Part shown: positions 33,571 to 44,668 of the stretch, piece by piece
Numbering within the stretch: the first letter of the stretch is position 1
Layout: every line of letters starts with the position of its first letter
Position numbers and translations under genes: made by a program
The notes under the pieces: generated by a model
Databases searched by the model: none
What the model was told of the DNA's origin: nothing
What the model saw: only the letters and a program-made list of their open reading frames with translations
Assembly (NCBI GenBank): GCA_014529385.2
Contig: CM043960.1
Span: 36,459,781 to 36,523,780 of the forward strand
Direction: 5' to 3'
Source of the DNA: Adiantum capillus-veneris
Taxonomy: Eukaryota; Streptophyta; Polypodiopsida; Polypodiales; Pteridaceae
Length of the DNA stretch: 64,000 nucleotides

Positions 33571-36500
33571 CTATGGTATCTCATTGAAAATTTGCAAAGA
33601 ATGCTTTGCTTAGGTCGACATTAAAAAGACATTGAAATTCATCACTGTCTTTTACCAAATTCAAGTAGGACAAAATATGTATCTTTCAAGGCATAATGCA
33701 ATGCATCTCTCCGAAATAGCTAGGCATACTAGCTCCATAGGGCATACTGGCTCTAAAGGGCCCATGTCCACATTTACGCATCCAAGGGTGCTACTGGGTA
33801 CCATCCATGATAACATTGGATTATGCTCCACAAATCTCTCGTAGGGTGACAAATACCATGTGATACATCTACTACTACCACCTAGCAAGAGAGTTAAATC
33901 CCTTTCTATTTCTAGAACAATTAGTTGCCTTCCTTAGCCTTGCATTCAAAAAATTTTATGTTGAGTCTCAAATTGCTCCTTTGATGCCTCTCATAAGTTT
34001 CAAGTTTTAGACTCCTCTCCAAATTCCTCTTGAACCTTCTCTTCCAATTCACTCTTATTCTCGGTAATGATGGTTCAAATTTGGTGGTAGCCTTGCTTTC
34101 ATGAAGAGTTTTTGTAACAATTGGATTGGATTGGATTATCCTCATAAAAATAAATCAAATGGCATTATGATACCACTAAAGCTAGTTGGTGAGTTGAAGA
34201 GGTAGTAGGAAATTGTAGCAACACCAAAAATGAACATAAACAACAAAATAGAGCTTAAAAGATCACCTTACTCAAGAAAATCTCACAAGCCTTGTCCCCT
34301 AAACTGGCACCCTTGGTGGTATTTCTTCATTGTATTGGTGAAAAAATGTGCATGCAAATGTTCCATGACCCACTTGTTGCATCTAGTAACAACTAGCATG
34401 AAGGAAACCTAATTATAGTTGCTACTTGTCAAAATCATGCTTGGAATAGATAAGAAGATGATTCTTGAGCATGTTGACTTTGAAAATTTTCCTTGAATAT
34501 TTTTTGATGCAAGAATGAGGTTGGCCCCTAATCTGGTGCCATTAGTGGTACAATTGTGTGTGCAATTCCTATGTGACCCCCTCAGTGAATATATTTACAA
34601 CTAGCATGAAGGCGACATTATTATAGCTACTCATTATCAAAGGCAACTATAAAAGGAATTACTAAATAAACCTAATTCTACAAAAGCAATGTAACAAAAT
34701 ATTAGTTTTTAATATACTAACTTGGTTTAGGTTCTAGAGAGAGAAATAGGACTTGGGACTAGAAATGGTTGAGGAAATGACATAGCTAGCTTCCACCCAT
34801 GCCATTGGTAGAAAGTTTTCCATGGTTTGAATGTTTTATGAGGTGTATGGTTCTTTGCAATTTAGAGTATCGAACATGTGCACTTGAAGAGCATTTTTCC
34901 TTGTTGGTATGGTGAAGGTGGTAGAGTCAATGACTATGTTCATGCCAACACCGTATATGTACAATGGAGTTAAATCTAACGTGGGAAAGGTTGCAGTGGA
35001 GGTTTTGGCAGAGGAGATACATACACTCTCAAAGTTAGACACCAAAGCTAGCCAAGGAGGCCCCAAAGCGATTGTAACCCACCCTAAAGCCCCTAGGTGG
35101 GGATGAGCACAATGCCCCTCTCATAAATTTTGTAACAAGAAAAACCCTATTGCAAGGCAAAAACTGTACTTAAAAGAGAGGTAAAAAAGGCCCCATGGCC
35201 TTTTGTCATAAATCTACCTTTGTACTTGTTGCCCAATGTCATTATTAATTCAATTGTTTTGTTTAATTCAATTTATGCATATGTTGTCACAAGTTGATCC
35301 ATCCTCCACCTACATTTATAAAAGTTCAAGTGTTGATCTGAATGACTTCTTGTTTAAGATAAGATTTTCTTTGTTCTATATGTACTATGTGTGAAGTACT
35401 TCTATGTGATGATTGGAAAAATGCTTTATAGAGCAAGACTACAACATGAGAAATATGATGATAGAAATGGTTGAGGATAAAGAGCTGAGCGATAGTCCAC
35501 CACCTCAGAAGAAAAGTAGGAACAAAAGATGGTCCAATCAAGGCCCCTTGTCTCCTAGGCCCAAACATTGGAATGCATCATAGACTCATTTGGTTAATGT
35601 GTCAAAAAGAAAAATGCATTTTTTAAAATTAACATGGTGGGAGTTTTTCAAGCCATTGTTGTTGCATATGATGCATTTGACATCATGGCATGTTGAGTGC
35701 AATTGCCATGCAAAAGAATTGCACCGATGATGGTGTGCTCCTGTAATGTCTATTGGTGTGTAAGATGAAATTGCAAAGTCTAATATGATTGGTGATAAAT
35801 GCACTAATAAATTTCTAGGAATTTCCCGAAATGGGAACATCGAAGGATATAATGTGGCTAATACATCTACCAAAGAATGTGTGCTAGATTCTCCTAGTGT
35901 GGTTGATGTAGGCATTTGGCCAAGAATATGATTGCAATGAAACCAGCACAACATGTGGGAGATGTAATTGGCAAAGGTCATGCACACAAAGCTTTTTGTG
36001 GGGAGGGTGTGCCAAAAGTAGTGGCAACTGTTGGATGTGTTGACAAGAAGGCTCCATTAAATAATATTCACATGATAGAGGAAAACATTGAGAATGAGGT
36101 TGTAGATGCTATTGGGTATGACAGTTTGGACACTTCACACCTTTACAAGAGGATGAAATTATTGTAGGAACATGCAAAGCATACATAGCTCCGGTTTATA
36201 TACACTATCAAATATGCATAAAGGTTGGAAGATACATCTTTTTTTATCGATTATTCTAAGTATTATAGTAGCAAAAAGGTCACATGGCATGGATGGATTG
36301 GTCAAGTTCCACATGTTTTGTAATAACATCAAAATGTTACAAGTCGGTAATTTTTTGACATTGCTATAAAATATAAATTTTGAACACGACTGGATGGCAA
36401 AAAAAGACCCTTCTCCACAAATTTATCCATTTGTCCTCTCCCTCCTCTTCGAAACTCATATATGATATGTTGCACCAAAACCAAGCTATGGAGACCTTCA

Positions 36501-36840
36501 CGTGCACTCCCTATGGTCTCTAACTTGTTCCCTTTCCTCCTATCATCTTCTTCTCGAACATTACCTTCCTTTCCATTTAGAAGCCTGCTAGCGTGTTACC
36601 ACAATCGGACGACTGTAGTATAATTTTCTGGCACTAACATAACGTCAATACTCGAGGAAGTGACTCAAATGGGGAAAGGAGACTCTTCGAGGGTGTCAAT
36701 ATCAAGAAGTGAACCTATGGAACTAAGCTATCATTATTAACACTAGAAAATTTATCACTCTCTACCCTGGAAAATCTGTCTATGTCCTTACTCACTACTC
36801 TAGGTGATCATGCCGTTTTGTTGACAAAACGAACTTGAAA
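33571..36840. other. Unrecognised, AT-rich DNA
   Basis: Small open frames only, such as 35,916-36,167 (+, 83 codons; Val/Ala/Glu-rich) and 33,921-34,145 (-, Arg/Lys-rich). None matches a family that I know. The texts at 34,300 and 34,530 (CCCCTAA-CTGG-...CC-TTGGTGG) resemble each other and may be a diverged duplication. Confidence 0.4.
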
Positions 36841-37366
36841 TGCAACAAAAATTTAGGAGGAGATATAATAGGCCCGCAACGTCAAAAAACAATCATTTTT
36901 GCACTCAAAATTGGAGACTTAGCTCACAGACATGTAATCACAAACCACACCAAAAGTGAGGATGATTACACTTAACTTAAAGAGCAAGAGACAAGGAAAA
37001 CAATGCACTGTTTGGAATCGAATTTTGATTAGCAGAGCTTGAAAAAAATGGATTACTTCAGAGTAGCCGTTCTCAGTCATACACCTAAAGCTCTTCAAAC
37101 TTTAGATAATGATACAAAGGTTGTGTTCAAAGTTGAAAAATTGAACCTTATACCTAGGGCTTCTCATCTGGTCAGTGGCCGGCTTATAAGGCTTTTAGCT
37201 TAGCACAAATAGATTACAATTTAGAGTTTACAGCAAAGCGGCTCAAAAATCATGACTCCTCTTTTTATACAAGGCTTTTTCGAAAAAATAGTGTGAGTAC
37301 AAAAATTCATAGCTTTGTGATGTATAAGCCAACTAGGTAGGCGGCCATTTGGTAAGCCTGCTAACA
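36840..37366 (-). repeat. Minus-strand LTR, TGTTAGC family, 3' LTR
   Basis: The minus strand starts TGTTAGCAGGCTTACC at 37,366, directly after a polypurine tract. It has a TATA box (37,262-37,269). The far end is unresolved; the left limit is approximate. TGTTAGC also starts the LTRs at 37,673 (+) and 62,309 (-). Confidence 0.6.
37262..37269 (-). promoter_or_regulatory. TATA box in the 37-kb minus LTR
   Basis: The minus strand reads TATAAAAA about 100 bp into the LTR, in the right orientation. Confidence 0.45.
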
Positions 37367-37367
37367 A

Positions 37368-37379
37368 TTCCCCCTTCCT
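37368..37379 (-). promoter_or_regulatory. Polypurine tract of the 37-kb minus element
   Basis: The minus strand reads AGGAAGGGGGAA immediately before TTGTTAGC. It is the expected primer for plus-strand synthesis. The same layout (AGGAGGGGGGA then ATGTTAGC) occurs at 62,311-62,321. Confidence 0.75.
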
Positions 37380-37429
37380 ATTTGTTTCACGTCCTTGTGG
37401 AAGCTTTGTGGATGGCTTGATTAGTCAAA

Positions 37430-37672
37430 TTAATGTTTCTCTAGTGTCTTCGTGATTGTTTTGAACTTCTCTACTTGAGCCACCATGTCTGCTTGAATAG
37501 GTATGTCTTTGAAAGGGTTGTTGAGGACCATGCTTTGATAGGTAATGTGATGCGCTTGCAGGTCCTTTGTGAGAGGGTTGAATATGGTGGAGTCCATTTC
37601 AAAGAATCCGATGATGAATGCCTCTTCAAAGGTTTGCATGTATTGCAAGGGAAAAATCATGAGCGTATATAA
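37430..37672 (-). pseudogene. 3'-terminal ORF of a TGTTAGC-family element, truncated
   Basis: The minus frame ending at 37,430 reads MQTFEEAFIIGFF ... IFNPLTKDLQAH. It matches in order the last frame before the 62.3-kb polypurine tract (MQTFEDPFYTCFF ... IFGPIITNLRAK). Both stop shortly before the tract, so this is a conserved 3' coding segment of the family. I do not recognise its function; it is not RT, RNase H or integrase. The frame is open up to 37,668, where the + strand LTR begins. Confidence 0.6.
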
Positions 37673-37902
37673 TGTTAGCTACTCAGCTAACAAGCAAAAT
37701 AAAAAAGCATAAAAGGGACACCACTCTCATTTTTTATCCCAATTGATTGTATTAAAACCCTTTGTATTAATGAGAAATCTTGCAAATCCCAAAGCCGTTG
37801 TAATATTATTGATTGCCAATGAGTGTAAAGGGGACGAGGGCTTCCAAATTTGTAGCTTTATGCAGTTCTTAAGCGTTCTCATTGAGCCCATTAGCGGAAT
37901 CC

Positions 37903-38032
37903 ATTCTTAACCTTGGCTAAGGTATAAAAGCCAATTTTTATAACTATTCTTCTAAGTTTTTATAACTATTCTTAACCTTGGCTAAGGTATAAAAGCCAAT
38001 TTTTATAACTATTCTTCTAAGTTTTTGGATAA
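37903..38032 (+). repeat. 65-bp tandem duplication that doubles the LTR TATA segment
   Basis: TATAAAAGCCAATTTTTATA occurs at 37,923 and again at 37,988, in repeated context (AACCTTGGCTAAGG before, ACTATTCTTCTAAG after). The related LTR at 62 kb has one copy (minus strand, 62,055-62,048). Two core promoters are therefore present in this LTR. Confidence 0.9.
37923..37930 (+). promoter_or_regulatory. LTR TATA box, first copy
   Basis: TATAAAAG in the first unit of the 65-bp duplication. A second copy is at 37,988-37,995. Confidence 0.55.
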
Positions 38033-38225
38033 TGAAATTGAGCGTACGTTGCAAAAGCTTACTGTGAGTCTACTGTTTTCTTCAACCCTTTGTGTCTTTC
38101 TCATACAATGTTGCATTGCTATACCGAGCATACCAACGCGTTCGTAGGTGAATGCACTTCCATTTAGCGTAAGTTTTTTGTGATGGAAATGTGTTTTTGG
38201 TCGTGCCCATCTACGAGCTGTTTTT

Positions 38226-38476
38226 GCCTCGGGGGTTGCACTGTGTGATCATGTTAATGTATAACGTGAGTTCAAAAGGAGGGGTGTTAAAATGCAAAAA
38301 ATGTAGGCAATTTAATAGACATACATTAAAATAAGGGGATTCTATATTCAATTTTGGAGAAAATTCCTAAAATAAGGGGTCGTTTTATTCATTCAGACAT
38401 GTTAAAAGAGGGGTTTTTTTAATACCCCGTGAACACAAGTTATATTGGGGGGTACTGAATGGTGAACCCCCCGAGG
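38226..38476. mobile_element. MITE-like insertion in the LTR
   Basis: This 251-bp block is absent from the related LTR at 62 kb. It has inverted ends (GCCTCGGGGGTTGCAC and GTGAACCCCCCGAGG) and is flanked on both sides by TTTTT. The related LTR reads through as CTATTTTGGCTCC, which fits the empty site. It has no coding capacity, so it looks like a non-autonomous DNA transposon. The superfamily is not assigned. Confidence 0.7.
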
Positions 38477-38639
38477 TTTTTCCTCCCTATGCACAATACA
38501 TGCACCAAAACTGGTTTTTGACCTTAAGAGTAGATATAGCACATCTAGAGGAAGCCATAGAGTGCTTTGTATGACCATCTCTACTTGATGCATAAGGAAA
38601 TAACAACAAGGGTCACTACCAAGGACCATAATTAAAGAG

Positions 38640-39180
38640 ATGTTGATCGAACCCCGGTGGAAGATTTTGATGTAACTACTGTTTCTAACAAACAATTACC
38701 TGCTTGGTTGACAAATCACACACATATTTGGATGTGCAAAGCGTTTGAATGTGGAAGTATGAGAAAGGAAGATTGCATTCTAAAGCGATCAGTAGAAGAT
38801 AAGAGCTATATTCAAGAGCCCTTCCTTGAAGGCTTGTTTGAATCCTTTGGATGGTATCAAATATTGACAAGTTAACACCTGCGAAAATTTTCAACGAGGA
38901 AGATTTTGATATAGCATCCTTCCAACTGGTGAATGTTATCATGGAACCACAAAAAGAAACTGAGACACCGGAAACTCAAGAGGCTATAGATTGCAAACAA
39001 ATAGTGGATGTGGTTTCCATTCAAGACATTAGTGATGGAAGTGAGAATGACGAGTTAGAGAATGATGTTGAGGATGAGCTATCGAGTAACTCTCAAAACG
39101 AGGATAAACCAAAACAACATGAGACAATTCTCTTTGATTTTTCGAATTAGAAATCAAGAAGACAACAAAGATATCAAATG
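38640..39180 (+). pseudogene. Gypsy pol, region before RT, unrecognised domains
   Basis: Two plus frames (38,657-38,875 and 38,851-39,150) look coding. The first has a Trp/Cys-containing stretch (AWLTNHTHIWMCKAFECGS). The second is acidic (DGSENDELENDVEDEL). In position they belong to the 5' pol or the gag-pol linker of the gypsy element whose RT follows. No protease motif is visible here. Confidence 0.4.
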
Positions 39181-39610
39181 AAACAAACAAAAAACAACAA
39201 AACGGACAAGAAAAACCAATGCCTTGATTATTAAGCAAAACGCAGTATCTTATGATCGTGGGAGTAGATGATTGTGTAAGGGAGAAAATCACAAGAAAAC
39301 TAACGAAATCGGCTTCTCTAAACACAAATCGAAAGAAGCAAAGCAAAAGGAAGTCCAAGGATGCAACTGAGACTTCATAAAAATTTTCCAAAACTGAGCA
39401 AAAATATTAATATCAAAAGCTAAAATAGAACCTAAAAGAAGTTTGGACAGCGGAGATGGAGAGTGAAGAGGAATCTGACACGGAGAGATTCGACGCACCC
39501 TCTCACTATAAAAAAATACAGCATTCAAGACATACGAATTGTGATGGCAGCAAATGAGGGAACTCAAGGAAATGATAGGGATGAGAATGCCAAGAGCATT
39601 GACCTAGCTG
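39180..39610. other. A-rich gap inside the plus gypsy pol
   Basis: A-rich non-coding DNA without a recognised domain, between the acidic frame and the RT start. Confidence 0.35.
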
Positions 39611-40450
39611 AACCAAGGGAATAACCAAGACTGGCTTATATAGCCACAAACCGCACTGAGGAAGAAGAGCAGCTTCTAATTGCTACTCTCAAACAATATA
39701 GATATGTGTTTGCATGGTCATATAAGGACCTTAAAGGAGTTGATCCAAGCATATGTCATCATACAATACCACTTAAGACTAATGTCAAACTTTGCAAACA
39801 ACATTCCTACACTTACAATGAAACATTTGTGAAGAAAATCAAGGAAGAGGTAGATAAGCTTAAAGAGGTGGAGTTTATCTATAAGATGAAACACACGGAT
39901 TGGGTGTTTCCAATTGTGATAGTGCCCAAAAAGAATGGCCAATTGCGAGTGTATGTAAATCTTAAGCAAGTAAACGTTGTCACCATAAGAGATAACTATC
40001 CCGTACCTATCACAAATCATGCGATTGAGAGAATTGCAAGCAAGGAATCTTACAACTTTCTTGATCGCTTTTTGGGCTATAATCAGCTTACCATAAACCC
40101 AAAGGATTAGCACAAAATAGCCTTTGCAATAGAATGGGACAATTTGCTTATAGGGTGATGCCATTTGGCTTGACCAATGCACTAGCTAAATTCCAACGGC
40201 TAATGAGTCACGCGTTCAAAGAGTATCTAAGGCAATTCTTAGAAACTTACATTGATGACTTATGTGTGCATTTTCTCTTGAAAAACAAACACACAGAGCA
40301 TCTGAAAATAATCTTTGAAAAATGCAGGACTCATCGTATTTTCTTGAATCCTGAAAAATATGTCTGCATGGTAAGACAAGGGAAGATTTTGGGGCATTTC
40401 CACAGATCTAGAGAAGATACAAGTCATTGTTTCTCTTCCAAGACCTAAAA
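39610..40450 (+). pseudogene. Gypsy reverse transcriptase (plus element at 39-44 kb)
   Basis: The plus frames read, in order: the pre-RT segment (LLIATLKQYRYVFAWSYKDL, then KGVDPSICHHTIPLK); the fingers (PIVIVPKKNGQLRVYVNLKQ); the palm (YRVMPFGLTNALAKFQRLMS); and the catalytic ETYIDDLCVH with both Asp kept. The thumb follows (FLNPEKYVCMVRQGKILGH). A stop near 40,108 and a frame change near 40,400 break it. VFAWSYKDLKGVD is typical of non-chromovirus gypsy elements of plants. It is the best-preserved RT of its type here. Confidence 0.93.
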
Positions 40451-41015
40451 AAGTTAGAGAGGTACGAGCCTTTATGGGCCATTGTGGTTACTCTTGGAGG
40501 TTTATCTATATGTATGCATTCATTGCAAAACCTCTCTATGGTCTCATCACCAAGTTCAAGTGGACTAGAGAGTGTGAGAAAGCATTCCAACAATTGAAGT
40601 AGAGACTGATTTTTGCTCCAATTTTGAAAGCTACTGATTGGGATGAGATCTTTCATGTCCATGTTGATGCATTGGCCTACGCAATTGGATGCATCTTGGC
40701 ACAGCCTAGAGAGAACAACATGGATTCTCCTATCTATTACTCCAACATGCAACTCAATAGTGCTCAAGGGAATTACACAACCACAGAAAGAGAAGGGCTG
40801 GGAATGGTCTATGTGATGAAAAAGTTTAGACACTACCTTCTTGCAAACAAATTTTTATTCTTTCTGGATCATCAAGCACTATTGTACTTGGTAAACAAAC
40901 CATGCAATACAAGACAAATTGTTCAATGGTTTATTATATTTCTTGAGTTTGATTTTTCCATAGTAGTAAACAAGGGGACTACGCATCAGAGAGCCGACCA
41001 TTTGTCTTGATTTAC
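40450..41015 (+). pseudogene. Gypsy RNase H (plus element at 39-44 kb)
   Basis: The RT connection (VRAFMGHCGYSWRFI) leads to HVHVDALAYAIGCILAQP, NYTTTEREGLGMVYVMKKF, FFLDHQALLYLVN and RADHLS. The first Asp, the Glu and the HQ motif are all visible. A stop near 40,600 precedes the last long frame (40,624-41,010, 128 codons). Confidence 0.92.
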
Positions 41016-41039
41016 TCATGGATAAGCACCTCATGGAAT

Positions 41040-41520
41040 TGACGATGATTTGCATGATTCATACCTTTTCAATATTGAGAGGGTACCTAGGTGGAGCGAA
41101 CATGTCATACCATTGCTCACCATTGGTTCTTTGCAGATTGAAAGGCATCCATTATTCATTGAGAAAACACACTCACTTGTGCCAATAGTAAGATGGCTAT
41201 ATAATCATGGAAATGATGGAATAGTTAGACTATGTATAGATCCAACATAGAAAAGTGTGTACTTGAAACAAGCTCATGTACAAAGGATGGAAATTCACAA
41301 TGGGAAAACGCAAACATTTCAAAAATTGATGAGGCTTGGAGTGTATTGGTCTCATATGTAGGAGAGTGCTCATGAATATGCTACTTTGTGTAATGCTTGT
41401 GCAATTCAAGCACCTGACAAACATGTTACACTATCCAAAATAGCAACCGCACCCACGTGGAGTAAATACATTGTGGATTATCTCGGGAAGAGAGTCTTAT
41501 CAAAAAACATGAGTTGATCC
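41040..41520 (+). pseudogene. Extra zinc-binding module before the integrase
   Basis: After RNase H the text reads RVPRWSEHVIPLL, then KQAHVQRMEIHNG, then VYWSHM, then ATLCNACAIQAP, then APTWSKYIVDYL. This is an H-x6-H ... C-x2-C arrangement like the integrase H2C2 domain. It comes before a second, similar module (41,640-41,800) that leads into the integrase core. Each module is preceded by a WS[EK]-[IV] segment, as if the block were duplicated. Stops near 41,249 and 41,359 disrupt it. Whether the module is a second integrase domain or has another role is not known to me. Confidence 0.6.
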
Positions 41521-41569
41521 AAAAGAAAGTCGATCTAGACAAAAACTGAAAACTACATAATAATAAAGA

Positions 41570-42720
41570 CCACCTTTATTGGAGAAGAAACGATAACAAC
41601 TTATGAATTTGTGCCGCCAAAAGTGAGTACCTACTAATTCTTGAGCAAGCATATGCCAAACCGGTAGGCGGTCACTTTTTTGAAGACAAGACTAAAAAAG
41701 CAATACCTCATGCAGGAAATTGGTGGCCAACCCTGTACATGAATGCAAAGCACTATGTGAGATGATGTGACAGTTTCCAGCACACAAAAGCACCTATGAG
41801 AAGAGATGAAATGCCATTACGACTAATTATGGGAGCAAGGGATTTCACAAAGTGGGGAATATACTTGTTCGACCTATCTCCCCACGTGCCTATAGAACAC
41901 ATTTCCATTACATCATAGTGGCCACAAATTATCTAGCCAAGTGGGTAAAAGCCAAAGCAATGCAACGAAATGATGCCAGCATGATAGCGCAATTCTTGTA
42001 TGAGTAAATATTTACCAGATATAGCTTTCGATTGAGATAGTGAGTGCTCGAGGGGGACTCACTTCATAAACAAAATAATTGATTTCATCTTGTGAGAATT
42101 CATGGTGCTTCATTCAAAGTCCATGCCATATCACCCTCAAGCCAACGGATAAGCGAAAGCACGAACAAAGTTATATGTATGGTGCTCACCAAAATTGTGC
42201 ACAAATCAAGAGCATACTAGGACTTGCAGTTGCATTCAGCTCTTTGGGAATATAGGGTAGCCTACAAACAAAATTGGGTACAAAACCTTTCGACTTGATG
42301 TTTGGGGTCAACGCTATATTGCCCATCGAATTCTTGGTCCCAATACTACAAGTAGCCCAAAACTTTGGGATGAACCAGACATGAATTATTGAACAGAGTT
42401 GACCAAGTATCAAGATTAGATGAATTGCGACTAAGGGTTGTTGTTGCTATATATGCACAAAAATGACAAATGAAAGAATTTAATGACCAACACATGATCA
42501 ACAAGGAGTTTACAAAAGGAGACTATGTATTAGTCTATACCTTGAACCAACACTCCAAGAAATTGAAAAAGCAAGGTAGTGGCCCATTTGTGACCAGTGA
42601 TATATCACCTAGTGGATAGGTAAAACTTGTGACATTAGAGGGAGAGGAGATGCCTAACTGGATCAATGGTTGCAGATTAAAGAAATATCATCTCACTGTT
42701 GACATGCTAGGTAAGATTTA
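41570..42720 (+). pseudogene. Gypsy integrase (plus element at 39-44 kb)
   Basis: The second zinc module (EQAYAKPVGGHFF, GNWWPTLYMNAK, CDSF) has lost the first His and last Cys (compare QAHAGPAGGHF and CDEC). It leads to MRRDEMPLRLIMGARDF and WGIYLFDLSP. The GTHFIN segment is preceded by CSRG where VSDNG or VSDRG is expected, so the second Asp is gone; the Glu segment reads YHPQANG then a stop. The C-terminal part reads MTNT ... LVYTL ... SGCR-like (MPNWINGCRLKKYHL). Many stops. Inactive. Confidence 0.85.
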
Positions 42721-42889
42721 TAAAGCGAAGGACATAAAGCAAAAAGCTCAAGCTATCCAAAGATCATGCCAAGGAGGAAGCAAAGTTACGGATTCTAAAG
42801 CGCAAAGAACGACAAAACATAGCTCCAATTTGACAACTGGAAACCCTATCTCCTCCCATCGAACCAATTTGGATAGAGAAAAATTGTCT

Positions 42890-43300
42890 TAGAAGTATGG
42901 ATGTACGAATCAATATTCAACTTGAAGATGGATCAACATAAAGAGCATTTGTAGATACGGGTGCAAGGGTCAATGCCATGAAGTATTCAATATACCTAAA
43001 GTTGTCAGATGAAATATTAATTTCAATGATGATAGAGCTCAAAGCAGCCAACAAGGGCACAATGGTCAATTTAGGACACGTCAACGTAACAATCACCATT
43101 GATGACCATCATTGCCCTCATCTTCCATGTAATGGCAGACACTGACCTCAACAAATCCATCATCTTAGGAGTCTCGTGGATTCGTACGTACAAAGAACTT
43201 TTGGACTGGCAAGATGACATACTGAAGTTCAACCTTAGAGGAACTTCGTATGCCACTCCCTTGGCACACCAAAAGATCAAGTTTGGGATGCACAACAACC
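42890..43300 (+). pseudogene. Retropepsin-like domain downstream of integrase (plus element)
   Basis: The plus strand encodes INIQLEDGS, a stop, then AFVDTGARVNAM. The catalytic VDTGA codons are at 42,951-42,965. The body follows (ELKAANKGTMVNLGHVNVTI), then in another frame MADTDLNKSIILGVSWIRTY and LLDWQDDILKF. DTGA, about 55-70 residues, then ILG-SW and DW is the retropepsin pattern. It lies after the integrase, not between gag and RT. The same arrangement occurs at 55,917-56,260. It could be a second protease or a relocated one. Confidence 0.75.
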
Positions 43301-43339
43301 ACAACTAGGATCACAGCTTCAATGGTAGCCCACAACATC

Positions 43340-43800
43340 TACACAAGAGACAAGTAACGCCCGTTTGGATAAAGAAATCAATAATGATGACCAAACCAAA
43401 GTTGATATGGCTACCTAAGACAATAAATTCAAATCAACCTTCCAATTCAGTCTAGCCACAGTCGCTAGCCACAGTCAAGAGGAAACACAACCACTCATAG
43501 CAGTCATACTTGGAAGAATAAATCAACACAGCAGACCAACTCTCTATTTAACAAGTCCAAGCATAGATGGATTCCAAAGCCCAACCTCGAGTAGCCACCA
43601 ACCGCCAAAAAACCAACTTGGCAATGGAGGCAAAAAAAAAGATGACCAAAGCCTTTGCAATCTCCACAACCAATCTACAAGTGGGTACCTTAAACCATGC
43701 CAAGCCAAATGATCAACCGGTCAACTATTCACAAAACCAACCATCAAGGAACATGCATACCATTTTCAAAAGCTTTTGTTCAAAAAATGTAGTTTAGATG
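43340..43800 (+). pseudogene. 3' tail with W-x-x-K motifs
   Basis: In plus frames the text after the protease-like domain reads TPVWIKKS and, shortly after, KLIWLPKTI (about 43,357-43,430). This recalls the KWVPK / RWIPK / VWVPK motifs in the tail of the 12-kb element at 56.4-56.8 kb. The rest (43,567-43,797) is Gln/Asn/Lys-rich and not recognised. Confidence 0.45.
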
Positions 43801-43976
43801 AAACCTCGCAACAAAACCACTGAACAATCAATTCAGTACCCACATCTTGCACAACATATTGTTACCCAATGCATCTCTTCCATAAGCATAATAGGGTCAC
43901 ATTCCAAGGCCTTGCATAGACATGTTGTTTGCACCCATGCACATTGCACAAATTTTTGTCCGGGATGACTTGAAAT

Positions 43977-43989
43977 GGGAAGGAGGGGG
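43977..43989 (+). promoter_or_regulatory. Polypurine tract (plus element)
   Basis: GGGAAGGAGGGGG, 12 bp before a TG (44,001) that may start the 3' LTR. It marks the end of the internal region. Confidence 0.65.
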
Positions 43990-44566
43990 TAACAATATTT
44001 TGAGCAGCTTATTGTAAGACCTAAAGCTGCAAGATTTTGAGAGACCATGTATCAAGTGTACAAAGTGTGTTTTGCCACTTAAATTTTTGTTCTTTTTAAT
44101 GAGCCATAATGACAATTTTCAGCGGACATGATGCCTACACTGAGAGGATGTACATATGAGTGTGAGGAATAATTTTGGCTAAATTTTTGGCAAATAATAA
44201 TAATTTTTAGTAATTTTTTTCCTTTTTAATCTCATAAGGTTGAAAAATTAATAAATAAAGCCAAAAATTTTGAAATCAAGTTCTGAAAGCAAACATCGAA
44301 TCTACAAAGCAAGAGCTTTGAGAATGTCAAGTCTGAAAGATTTGGTACAAGTCAAAATTCGGGCCAAACTTAGGACGGCAGACCAAAATTGCAAAATCGA
44401 GGGCAATTAAGAATCGGGCATCCAAATAATGAGTCATCTGAGCTACAAGTGATATACCACAAAAAATGTGACCAAACAAGGTAAGTATACACTCAACACT
44501 TTGGTTAGGCCGGGGACATGTAGTCAAAATTGGGCAGACTAGAGCTCATTTGTACTTTGTCAAAGT

Positions 44567-44668
<102 letters not shown>

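Larger units (their letters stand above)
37673..38567 (+). repeat. Plus-strand LTR of the TGTTAGC family, with a MITE insertion
   Basis: This matches the reverse complement of 61,758-62,309 from TGTTAGCT-CTCA through CTCATTTTTTATCCCAATTG, TATAAAAGCCAATTTTT and CTTACTGTGAGTCTACT to GAGGAAGCCATAG-GTGCTT. It is about 340 bp longer than its relative because of a 65-bp tandem duplication and a 251-bp insertion. No polypurine tract precedes it, so it is a 5' or solo LTR. The right limit is where similarity stops. Confidence 0.8.
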
